This document shows, in pieces, positions 1 to 7,066 of a stretch of 7,066 nucleotides of DNA. Under the pieces are notes generated by a model. The model ran no database searches, had not been told where the DNA came from, and worked only from the letters and a program-made list of their open reading frames with translations. The stretch is taken from positions 1-7,066 of the forward strand of contig JAGOCN010000084.1 of assembly GCA_017998735.1 (NCBI GenBank), in the 5' to 3' direction. Numbering within the stretch: the stretch's first letter is position 1; each line of letters starts with the position of its first letter. Made by a program: the position numbers and the translations under genes. This DNA is from Giesbergeria sp. (GTDB taxonomy: Bacteria; Pseudomonadota; Gammaproteobacteria; Burkholderiales; Burkholderiaceae_C).

Positions 1-1669
<1,669 letters not shown>

Positions 1670-1676
1670 AGCGGCG

Positions 1677-1682
1677 AGTATA
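1677..1682 (-). promoter_or_regulatory. Possible -10 element of the thiC promoter
   Basis: TATACT on the minus strand matches the sigma-70 -10 consensus at five of six bases. It ends eight bases before the first aptamer base, so a start 6-8 bases downstream would begin the transcript almost exactly at the riboswitch. No good -35 hexamer is seen at 16-18 bases (CGGCGC at 17), so the promoter would be weak, activator-dependent or read by another sigma factor. Confidence 0.45.
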
Positions 1683-1689
1683 GGCCGCC

Positions 1690-1718
1690 AATCTGCCCCG
1701 CGCCGCCCGCAGCAGATT
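1690..1718. repeat. Inverted repeat AATCTGC-N15-GCAGATT before the thiC promoter
   Basis: Perfect 7-bp arms at 1690-1696 and 1712-1718 flank a 15-base G+C-rich spacer. It lies between the small membrane-protein gene and the TATACT element, over the region where a -35 would be. It could be an operator half-site pair or a weak hairpin at the end of the lpxC transcript. No T-run follows in the minus direction, so it is not a standard terminator. Chance is possible. Confidence 0.35.
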
Positions 1719-1746
1719 TATTGCCGCAGCGCACCCATGCCCTGCG

Positions 1747-1923
1747 TCACAGCACGCGCTCGGCAATCAGCACGGCAAAAAACACGAAGGCGGACAGCAT
1801 GGTCCACTTGAGCACGATGAAGCCAAGGCGCTTGTAGTAGGGCTGGCCAGTGGCAATGAAGTAACCAAAGCACCCCGCCGAAAACAGCAGCAGCAAAATG
1901 GTGATCCAGCGAAAAATCAGCAT
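1747..1923 (-). CDS. Small two-helix inner-membrane protein of unknown function (58 residues)
   Basis: Not recognised as a named family. The product starts MLIFRWITIL and ends LIAERVL. It has two hydrophobic segments, about residues 7-25 and 36-54, joined by a short polar loop with GQPYYKRLG. The likely orientation has both ends and the positive residues needing experimental placement. The ORF starts 18 bases after the lpxC stop in the same frame, and the ATG is the first possible start codon after that stop. No Shine-Dalgarno is visible in those 18 bases, so translation may depend on ribosomes finishing lpxC. Reality as a gene rests on its clear transmembrane pattern, tight spacing and co-direction. 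Its position suggests co-expression with lpxC, but a role in lipid A synthesis would be speculation. Confidence 0.75.
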   Translation of the reverse strand: MLIFRWITILLLLFSAGCFGYFIATGQPYYKRLGFIVLKWTMLSAFVFFAVLIAERVL

Positions 1924-1941
1924 GTTGGTGCGTGGCCCGGC

Positions 1942-2865
1942 CTACCAGGCGCGTGCCGGCTGGGCAAAACCGGTGGGCGCCTGGCGCTCGCTGGCAAAGC
2001 TGGCCATTTCCCAGGCGTCGGGCTGCGCCAGCAGTTCGCGCAGCAGCAAATTGTTCAGCGCATGGCCGGAGCGAAAAGCGCTGTAGGCGGCCAGCAAGGG
2101 CTTGCCGACCAGGTACAGGTCGCCCATGGCGTCCAGGATCTTGTGTTTGACGAACTCGTCGTCGTAGCGCAAGCCGTCGGCATTGAGCACCCGGTAGTCG
2201 TCCATGACGATGGCGTTGTCCAGCCCACCGCCCAGCGCCAGGCCGCTGGCGCGCATCATTTCCACGTCCTTGGTGAAACCGAAGGTGCGCGCGCGGGCGA
2301 TGTCGCGGCTGTAGTTGCCTTGCCCCAAGTCGAACTCCACACACTGGCCAGTGGAGTCCACCGCCGGGTGCGCAAAGTCGATTTCAAAGCGCAGCTTGAA
2401 GCCATGGTAGGGCTCCAGGCGCGCCCATTTGAGCGAAGCGCCTTCGCCCTGGCTGACCTGTACTGCCCGCGTGACGCGGATGAATTTTTTCGGCACGTTC
2501 TGCAGCGCAATGCCGGCGCTTTGCAGCAGGAACACGAAAGACGAGGAAGAGCCGTCGAGGATCGGCACCTCTTCGGCCGTGATGTCGATGTACAGGTTGT
2601 CGATGCCCAGGCCGGCGCAGGCCGACATCAGGTGTTCGACGGTGTGCACCTTGGCGTCGCCCACCGAAATGGTGGAGGCCATGCGGGTGTCGGTGACGGC
2701 AGCGGCAGAAACAGGAATGTCCACCGGCTCGGGCAGGTCGGTGCGGCGGAACACGATGCCGGTGTCGGGCTGGGCGGGGCGCAGGGTCAGCTCGACACGC
2801 TGGCCGCTGTGCAGGCCCACACCCACGGCACGGGTGAGTGTTTTAACGGTGCGTTGCTGAAGCAT
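1942..2865 (-). CDS. lpxC: UDP-3-O-acyl-N-acetylglucosamine deacetylase LpxC
   Basis: Zinc amidase that removes the acetyl group from UDP-3-O-acyl-GlcNAc, the committed step of lipid A synthesis, in the cytoplasm. The product is 307 residues, close to the usual 300-310. It begins [20 protein letters not shown], matching the family N-terminus (MIKQRTLK in E. coli). Motifs in order are HTVEHLMSA (catalytic E77, zinc ligand H78), EVPILDGSS (98-107), SRARTFGF (near 190), [21 protein letters not shown] (zinc ligands H241 and D245) and RSGHALNN (catalytic H268). All expected active-site residues are present. The ATG at 2865 is preferred over an in-frame ATG at 2934 because the extra 23 residues do not resemble the family. 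No Shine-Dalgarno precedes 2865; a TAAAAT lies directly upstream. The C-terminus ends FAQPARAW and lacks the E. coli-type hydrophobic tail used for FtsH degradation. Confidence 0.98.
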   Translation of the reverse strand: MLQQRTVKTLTRAVGVGLHSGQRVELTLRPAQPDTGIVFRRTDLPEPVDIPVSAAAVTDTRMASTISVGDAKVHTVEHLMSACAGLGIDNLYIDITAEEVPILDGSSSSFVFLLQSAGIALQNVPKKFIRVTRAVQVSQGEGASLKWARLEPYHGFKLRFEIDFAHPAVDSTGQCVEFDLGQGNYSRDIARARTFGFTKDVEMMRASGLALGGGLDNAIVMDDYRVLNADGLRYDDEFVKHKILDAMGDLYLVGKPLLAAYSAFRSGHALNNLLLRELLAQPDAWEMASFASERQAPTGFAQPARAW

Positions 2866-2870
2866 GGCGC

Positions 2871-2876
2871 ATTTTA
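2871..2876 (-). promoter_or_regulatory. Possible -10 element immediately before lpxC
   Basis: TAAAAT on the minus strand matches five of six consensus -10 bases in otherwise very G+C-rich sequence and ends five bases before the lpxC ATG. A start at normal distance would fall on or within a base or two of that ATG and give a leaderless message, in line with the missing Shine-Dalgarno. The best spaced -35 (CTGCAC, 17-base spacer) is poor, so this is tentative. Confidence 0.3.
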
Positions 2877-2924
2877 GGTGCGTCTGGCGCGCCGTGCAGC
2901 GGCGCTGCGACCCTGCGCTGTGGG

Positions 2925-2942
2925 GTGCCGCCAAAGCGGCAC
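2925..2942 (-). repeat. Stable hairpin in the ftsZ-lpxC gap
   Basis: Perfect 7-bp inverted repeat GTGCCGC/GCGGCAC with a four-base loop, about 40 bases after the ftsZ stop. On the minus strand it is not followed by a T-run, so it does not meet the usual terminator pattern. It could partly attenuate readthrough from ftsZ into lpxC, protect the 3' end of the ftsZ message, or be a factor-dependent termination site. Confidence 0.5.
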
Positions 2943-2979
2943 ACCCTGGCCCCGGTCTGGCCGGCAGCCAAGGCGCTCC

Positions 2980-4212
2980 TCAGTCCGCCTGCTTGCGCAG
3001 GAAGGCGGGAATTTCCAGGTCGTCCATGCCGCCCGAAGACAGTGCGTCCACCCGCGCCGCGGCATGTGTGCGGTTGGTGCGCCAGACGCTGGGGACGGCC
3101 ATGTTGCCATAGTCGGATTGGCCGCTGCCGCTCGCCATGCCATGGCCCAGACCGTGGCCGGTGCCCATGCCGACCGAGCCGGAATAGACCAGGTTGTCGG
3201 TGCCGGTGCGCAAACCGCCCTGCAGCACCTGCATGCTCTGGCGGCGTGCATTCTGGCGCGACAGGCCGGTGGCAATCACCGTGACGCGGATGTCTTCGCC
3301 CAGCGACTCGTCGTAGGCGGCGCCAAAGATGGTGTGGGCGTCCTTGCAGGCATAGGCATTGATGGTGTTCATCGCCAGGCGCGACTCGGCCAGCTTCAGG
3401 CTGCTGCGGCTGGCCGTGACCAGCACCAGCACGCTCTTGGCGCCCGACAGGTCGATGCCTTCCAGCAGCGGGCAGGCAATGGCCTGCTCGGCTGCAATGC
3501 GGGCGCGGTCGGGACCGCTGGCGGTGGCAGTGCCCATCATGGCCTTGCCGGGTTCGCCCATCACGGTGCGCACGTCCTCGAAGTCCACGTTCACCTGGCC
3601 ATAGTCGTTGATGATTTCGGCAATGCCGCCGACGGCGTTTTTCAGCACGTCGTTGGCGTGGGCAAAGGCCTCGTCCTGGGTGATGTCGTCGCCCAGGACG
3701 TCCAGCAGCTTCTCGTTCAGCACCACGATCAGCGAATCGACATTGGCTTCAAGTTCCGACAGACCGGCGTCGGCATTGGTCATGCGGCGACCACCTTCCC
3801 ATTCAAAGGGCTTGGTGACCACACCCACGGTCAGAATGCCCATTTCCTTGGCCAGCCGTGCAATCACCGGTGCTGCCCCCGTGCCGGTGCCGCCGCCCAT
3901 GCCGGCAGTGATGAACAGCATGTGCGCGCCCTGGATGGCGTTGCGGATGTCTTCCACGGCGGCTTCGGCGGCTTCGCGGCCCTTGTCGGGCTTGCTGCCT
4001 GCGCCCAGGCCGCTCTGGCCCAGCTGGATGACGCGGTGCGCCGAGCTGCGCGTGAGCGCCTGGGCATCGGTGTTGGCGCTGATGAATTCGACGCCCTGGA
4101 CAGCCCGCCCGATCATGTGCTCGACGGCGTTGCTGCCACCGCCTCCGACCCCGATCACCTTGATCTGGGTGCCCTGGTTGAATTCTGCGGCTTCGATCAT
4201 TTCGATGGACAT
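2980..4212 (-). CDS. ftsZ: Cell division protein FtsZ
   Basis: Tubulin-like GTPase that polymerises at midcell and organises the divisome. The product is 410 residues, normal for the family. The GTP-binding domain holds IKVIGVGGGGSNAV (17-30), the tubulin signature GGGTGTG (106-112) inside GMGGGTGTGAAP, and the T7 loop NVDFEDVRTVM (208-218), where D210 and D213 are the residues that complete the neighbour's GTPase site. After a Gly/His/Ser-rich linker (about 345-395) the chain ends in DDLEIPAFLRKQAD, the conserved peptide that binds FtsA and other partners. The ATG at 4212 is chosen because AGGAG stands seven bases upstream at 4220-4224 and the product then begins like other FtsZ; an in-frame ATG at 4290 would add 26 unrelated residues. 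The ftsZ start lies 202 bases after the ftsA stop, room for its own promoter. Confidence 0.98.
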   Translation of the reverse strand: MSIEMIEAAEFNQGTQIKVIGVGGGGSNAVEHMIGRAVQGVEFISANTDAQALTRSSAHRVIQLGQSGLGAGSKPDKGREAAEAAVEDIRNAIQGAHMLFITAGMGGGTGTGAAPVIARLAKEMGILTVGVVTKPFEWEGGRRMTNADAGLSELEANVDSLIVVLNEKLLDVLGDDITQDEAFAHANDVLKNAVGGIAEIINDYGQVNVDFEDVRTVMGEPGKAMMGTATASGPDRARIAAEQAIACPLLEGIDLSGAKSVLVLVTASRSSLKLAESRLAMNTINAYACKDAHTIFGAAYDESLGEDIRVTVIATGLSRQNARRQSMQVLQGGLRTGTDNLVYSGSVGMGTGHGLGHGMASGSGQSDYGNMAVPSVWRTNRTHAAARVDALSSGGMDDLEIPAFLRKQAD

Positions 4213-4267
4213 GCTGGCTCTCCTGTGACTGTGTGATGTTGGTAATGGGGCAATGGCGACATTAAAG

Positions 4268-4283
4268 TCCGGGCACACCCGGA
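4268..4283 (-). repeat. Small hairpin in the ftsZ upstream region
   Basis: Perfect 6-bp inverted repeat TCCGGG/CCCGGA with a four-base loop, 55 bases before the ftsZ start codon. If transcription begins in the ftsA-ftsZ gap it would lie in the ftsZ 5' leader. It is followed on the minus strand by CTTTAAT, not a real T-run. Role unknown; chance is possible in such G+C-rich sequence. Confidence 0.35.
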
Positions 4284-4292
4284 TGTACATTG

Positions 4293-4330
4293 GGTGATAC
4301 GCGCTTTATGGGCGACAGGTGTAATACGCG
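4293..4330 (-). promoter_or_regulatory. Repeated CGCGTATYAC element and possible ftsZ promoter
   Basis: On the minus strand the 10-mers CGCGTATTAC (4330-4321) and CGCGTATCAC (4303-4294) are identical but for one base and lie 27 bases apart. One reading is a promoter with ATTACA (4326-4321) as -35, an 18-base spacer and TATCAC (4299-4294) as -10, each matching consensus at four of six. Another is a pair of protein-binding sites. The gap between ftsA and ftsZ is where many bacteria place an extra ftsZ promoter, which fits, but the match is modest. Confidence 0.3.
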
Positions 4331-4414
4331 AAACAATTGATTGCAGGCGGCGGCAACGGCCCGACCGGTGGGGAGGCGCATGGGACAGCGGAAAAACGCA
4401 AAGGTCTTTCATGG

Positions 4415-5644
4415 TCAGAAGTTTCCCACGATGAAGTCCTTGAAACGGCCAAAAGCGGTCTTCACCGACCCGCTTTTTTGCGCTACTTTGAAACCGCGCT
4501 GGCGCGCCAGGCGCGCTTCTTCCAGCAGGCCCATGACGGTGGCAGCACGCGGCAACGCCACCATGTCCGACAAGGTGCCGGTGTATTTGGGAATGCCCCG
4601 GCGCACGGGCTTGAGGAAAATGTCCTCGCCCAGTTCGACCATGCCGGGCATGGCCACGCTGCCGCCGGTGAGCACGATGCCGGACGACAGCACTTCTTCA
4701 AAACCGGATTCGCGGATGACCTGCTGCACCAGCGAAAAAATCTCTTCCACACGCGGCTCGATCACCCCGGCCAGCGCCTGCTTGCTGATCATGCGCGGCC
4801 CGCGGTCGCCCAGGCCGGGCACTTCCACCTGCGCTTCGGGGTCGGCCAGCAGCTGCTTGGCGTAGCCGCTCTCGACCTTGATGTCTTCGGCGTCCTTGGT
4901 GGGCGTGCGCAGCGCCATGGCAATGTCGCTGGTGATCAGGTCGCCGGCAATCGGAATCACCGCCGTGTGCCGGATGGCGCCGCCGGTGAAGATCGCCACA
5001 TCGGTGGTGCCGGCGCCAATGTCCACCAGCGCCACGCCCAGCTCGCGCTCGTCGTCGGTCAGCACCGCCTGGCTGGACGCGAGCGCGTTGAGCATCAGCT
5101 GCTCGACCTCCAGACCACAGCGGCGCACGCATTTGACGATGTTTTCGGCAGCGCTTTGCGCGCCGGTGACGATGTGGATCTTCGCTTCCAGGCGGATGCC
5201 GCTCATGCCGATCGGCTCTTTCACGTCCTGGCCGTCGATGACGAATTCCTGCGCCTCGACCAGCAGCAAACGCTGGTCGCTGGAGATGTTGATGGCCTTG
5301 GCGGTCTCGACCACGCGCGCCACATCGGCAGCAGTGACCTCCTTGTCCTTGATGGCCACCATGCCGCTGGAATTGATGCCCCGGATGTGGCTGCCGGTGA
5401 TGCCGGTGTAGACGCGCTGGATCCTGCAGTCGGCCACCAGCTCGGCCTCTTTCAGCGCCTGCTGGATGCTTTGCACGGTGGCATCGATGTTGACCACCAC
5501 GCCGCGCTTGAGACCGTTGCTGGGCGCCACACCCAGGCCGGCCAGCTTGAGCGTGCCGCCAGGCAGGATTTCGGCGACCACGGCCATGATCTTGGCCGTG
5601 CCAATGTCCAGTCCGACCACCACATCTTTGTATTCTCTTGCCAT
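4415..5644 (-). CDS. ftsA: Cell division protein FtsA
   Basis: Actin-like ATP-binding protein that anchors FtsZ filaments to the inner membrane and helps recruit later division proteins. The product is 409 residues, about the usual 410-420. The actin-fold motifs are in order: phosphate 1 VVVGLDIGTAK (8-18), phosphate 2 LVDIGAGTTDVAIF (206-219) and the adenosine motif GIVLTGGSVAMPGM (322-335). The subdomain 1C region lies between the first two. The last residues, TAFGRFKDFIVGNF, form the amphipathic membrane-targeting helix, so the C-terminus is intact. The ATG at 5644 gives MAREYKDVVVGLDIG, the family N-terminus; the nearest purine-rich stretch, GAAGG (5652-5648), is only three bases from it, closer than usual. 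It starts 34 bases after the ftsQ stop, in the same operon. Confidence 0.98.
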   Translation of the reverse strand: MAREYKDVVVGLDIGTAKIMAVVAEILPGGTLKLAGLGVAPSNGLKRGVVVNIDATVQSIQQALKEAELVADCRIQRVYTGITGSHIRGINSSGMVAIKDKEVTAADVARVVETAKAINISSDQRLLLVEAQEFVIDGQDVKEPIGMSGIRLEAKIHIVTGAQSAAENIVKCVRRCGLEVEQLMLNALASSQAVLTDDERELGVALVDIGAGTTDVAIFTGGAIRHTAVIPIAGDLITSDIAMALRTPTKDAEDIKVESGYAKQLLADPEAQVEVPGLGDRGPRMISKQALAGVIEPRVEEIFSLVQQVIRESGFEEVLSSGIVLTGGSVAMPGMVELGEDIFLKPVRRGIPKYTGTLSDMVALPRAATVMGLLEEARLARQRGFKVAQKSGSVKTAFGRFKDFIVGNF

Positions 5645-5678
5645 ATGCCTTCAGTCTGCCTTTGTTGTTCTGTGGTGC

Positions 5679-6479
5679 TCAGCGGCGGACCGCTGCGGCA
5701 GGGGCTTTGGCCAACGGGTCCACCGTGGCCACGCCGCGCAGGCGCACGGCGTAACCGCCGTCGTGGCGCAGGTCGGCCGACTCCAGCGCGTCCGGGCGCC
5801 GCTGGTACTGCGCCGTCAGCTGGGTCAGTGTGCGCAGGAAACGCTGCGTGCGCTGCAGCACCTGCTCCGGCTCCCCTCCCCCCAGCTCCAGCACGGCGCC
5901 GCCTTCCAGGGTGGCACGCCAGCCCCCGCGCCCGGACAGGTCGAGCGCGTCGATTTTCATGTCGAATGGCTCGAACACCGGCTCCAACCGCTGGTGCATC
6001 TGCAGCACCAGCAGCGACTGGCCATCGGGTCCGCTCAGGCGTGGCAGGTTGTCCAGTTCGGTGTCGGCATTGGCCTCGAACACAGCGCCGCTGCTGTTGA
6101 CCAGGGTGGTGGCAGACTCCGGGCCCCAGTGCGCCACGGCATGGTGCTCTTGCAGCACCACATGCAGGGTGCGCGGAAACTCGCGCCGCACCTGCGCGCT
6201 GCGCACCCAGGGCACCTGCTCGAAGGCTGCACGCGCGGCACCCAGCCGGATGGTGAAAAAATTGCCCATCAGCTGCGGCGCGACGTTGGCGCGCAGCGTG
6301 ACGGCGTTGTTGTGCACCAGTTCGCCCTGCACCACGATGCGCCCGATGGCAAACGACGGGTGGCGCAGTGCCCACCAGGTGCCTGCTGCCAGCACCAGCA
6401 CGGCACAGGCTGCGAACACGACCGAAGCGGTCAGGTTCATCAGCCTGACGTCCAGCGGCGATGGCAGCGCAGCATTCAT
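5679..6479 (-). CDS. ftsQ: Cell division protein FtsQ
   Basis: Bitopic inner-membrane protein that joins the early Z-ring proteins to FtsB/FtsL and septal peptidoglycan synthesis. The product is 266 residues. A short cytoplasmic N-terminus is followed by one transmembrane helix (about 15-36, ending TWWALRHP). Then comes a POTRA domain starting [16 protein letters not shown], with [19 protein letters not shown] and [13 protein letters not shown] strands, and the beta domain (about 120-245), which includes [16 protein letters not shown]. The ATG at 6479 overlaps the ddlB stop as ATGA (6479-6476), the usual sign of translational coupling. AAGGA at 6492-6488 lies eight bases upstream, inside ddlB. 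Sequence identity within FtsQ is low between taxa, but the position and domain order leave little doubt. Confidence 0.96.
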   Translation of the reverse strand: MNAALPSPLDVRLMNLTASVVFAACAVLVLAAGTWWALRHPSFAIGRIVVQGELVHNNAVTLRANVAPQLMGNFFTIRLGAARAAFEQVPWVRSAQVRREFPRTLHVVLQEHHAVAHWGPESATTLVNSSGAVFEANADTELDNLPRLSGPDGQSLLVLQMHQRLEPVFEPFDMKIDALDLSGRGGWRATLEGGAVLELGGGEPEQVLQRTQRFLRTLTQLTAQYQRRPDALESADLRHDGGYAVRLRGVATVDPLAKAPAAAVRR

Positions 6480-7066
6480 GCAGTCAGTCCTTGCACGGTG
6501 GCAGTAACAGTGGCAGTGGCAGAAGTGGCCGGCAGGCAAGCAGCTGCATGGCGGGCGCCCAGCGGCGAATCGAGCGTGGCACCGGCCAGCAGCTGCAGGC
6601 ACAGCGCGTCGTAGGCCATGCCGGCAGCGCGTGCCGACATCGGCACCAGAGAATGCCCGGTCATGCCGGGCGAGGTATTGATCTCCAGCAGGAAAGGCTT
6701 CCGGTCGCTGGCGCGCACCATGATGTCTGCGCGTGCCCAGCCACGGCAGCCGAGTGATCGGTAGGCCTGCACCACGATGCGCCGGATCTCGCGCTCCTCG
6801 GCCTCGGGCAGGCCGCTGGGGCAGTGGTACTGCGTGGTGTCGGTGAAGTACTTGTTCTGGTAGTCGTAGTTGCCCTGCGGCGCCTCGATGCGGATCACCG
6901 GCAGCGCGTGCGCGCCGGCGCCCTCGCCCAGCACCGGGCAGGTGGTCTCGTCGCCTTCGATGAACTGCTCGCACAGAACCTCGGGGTCGTAGCGCGAGGC
7001 CATGGCATAGGCTTCGGCGCATTCTTCGGCACTGCCCACCTTGGTCAGGCCCAGGGTGGAGCCTTC
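6476..7066 (-). CDS. ddlB: D-alanine--D-alanine ligase, C-terminal 196 residues (5' end outside window)
   Basis: ATP-grasp ligase joining two D-alanines for the peptidoglycan stem peptide, in the cytoplasm. The visible part starts at [10 protein letters not shown], near the end of the central domain. It continues through [20 protein letters not shown], the substrate-side loop, and [12 protein letters not shown] and [18 protein letters not shown], which supply the magnesium ligands Asp (codon 6727-6725), Glu and Asn of EIN. The family is about 300-325 residues, so roughly 110-150 are missing at the window edge. After the normal end near LQLLAG there is a tail of some 35 residues rich in Ala and Thr ([12 protein letters not shown]), longer than in E. 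coli DdlB. The stop TGA overlaps the ftsQ ATG. Named ddlB for its place in the dcw cluster. Confidence 0.96.
   Translation of the reverse strand, partial: EGSTLGLTKVGSAEECAEAYAMASRYDPEVLCEQFIEGDETTCPVLGEGAGAHALPVIRIEAPQGNYDYQNKYFTDTTQYHCPSGLPEAEEREIRRIVVQAYRSLGCRGWARADIMVRASDRKPFLLEINTSPGMTGHSLVPMSARAAGMAYDALCLQLLAGATLDSPLGARHAAACLPATSATATVTATVQGLTA
6498..6529. repeat. GTGGCA hexamer repeat within the ddlB tail
   Basis: GTGGCA occurs at 6498, 6510 and 6516, with GTGGC again at 6525. Spacings are 12, 6 and 9 bases, all multiples of three. On the coding strand this gives the Ala-Thr-Val run of the ligase C-terminus. It looks like slippage-prone low-complexity DNA whose length can change without shifting the frame. 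Confidence 0.55.

Noticed and set aside
2062..2877. 271-codon open frame on the plus strand opposite lpxC
   Set aside because: Antisense shadow of lpxC; no independent coding sign.
2866..2934. Upstream ATG at 2934 as lpxC start
   Set aside because: The added 23 residues are unlike LpxC, while MLQQRTVK at 2865 matches the family N-terminus.
2878..4236. 452-codon open frame on the plus strand opposite ftsZ
   Set aside because: Antisense shadow of ftsZ with no recognisable domain; the FtsZ frame has all family motifs.
4213..4290. Upstream ATG at 4290 as ftsZ start
   Set aside because: The added 26 residues do not resemble FtsZ, and AGGAG precedes only the ATG at 4212.
4197..4412. 71-codon minus-strand ORF in the ftsA-ftsZ gap
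   Set aside because: Overlaps the ftsZ start in another frame, is Arg/His/Pro-rich and has no convincing ribosome site or domain.
4337..6100. 587-codon open frame on the plus strand opposite ftsA and part of ftsQ
   Set aside because: Antisense shadow crossing two certain genes, with biased composition and no motif.
5679..7022. A single 447-codon reading frame suggesting a longer or fused FtsQ
   Set aside because: The upstream part is only an open second frame inside ddlB. The real FtsQ start at 6479 has an AAGGA site and the ATGA overlap with ddlB.

Overview
The window is a G+C-rich chromosomal segment whose genes all read on the minus strand. It holds the distal end of a division and cell-wall (dcw) cluster: ddlB (3' part), ftsQ, ftsA, ftsZ and lpxC, followed by a 58-codon membrane-protein gene and then the start of the thiamine gene thiC behind a TPP riboswitch. 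Gene order, the ATGA overlap of ddlB and ftsQ, the FtsZ C-terminal peptide and the protein sequences point to a beta-proteobacterium, probably Burkholderiales and most like Comamonadaceae. The taxon is my inference from memory of the families; no search was run.

Layout, in the direction of transcription (from high to low coordinates). 7066-6476 is the C-terminal two thirds of D-Ala-D-Ala ligase. 6479-5679 is FtsQ, 5644-4415 FtsA and 4212-2980 FtsZ. A 202-base gap separates ftsA from ftsZ and carries a possible ftsZ promoter, a repeated 10-mer and a small hairpin. A 114-base gap with a stable hairpin and a possible start-proximal promoter separates ftsZ from lpxC (2865-1942). The small two-helix membrane protein (1923-1747) begins 18 bases after the lpxC stop and in the same frame. 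The 311 bases between it and thiC are gene-free and hold an inverted repeat, a -10-like element, the complete TPP aptamer (1669-1562) and the thiC leader. thiC itself (1435 to the window edge) is open but cut off after 478 codons, before its Fe-S cluster motif.

The dcw genes work together: Ddl makes the D-Ala-D-Ala dipeptide for peptidoglycan precursors, FtsZ forms the cytokinetic ring, FtsA tethers it to the membrane, FtsQ links it to the septal synthesis machinery, and LpxC commits UDP-GlcNAc to lipid A. ThiC makes the HMP-P half of thiamine and appears to be a separate, thiamine-controlled unit that happens to be downstream.

No new multi-gene system is visible. The points most worth checking are the uncharacterised small membrane protein in frame behind lpxC, a possible leaderless lpxC promoter, and repeats upstream of ftsZ. 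Long plus-strand open frames opposite thiC, ftsZ and ftsA are mirror-frame artefacts of high G+C codon use.
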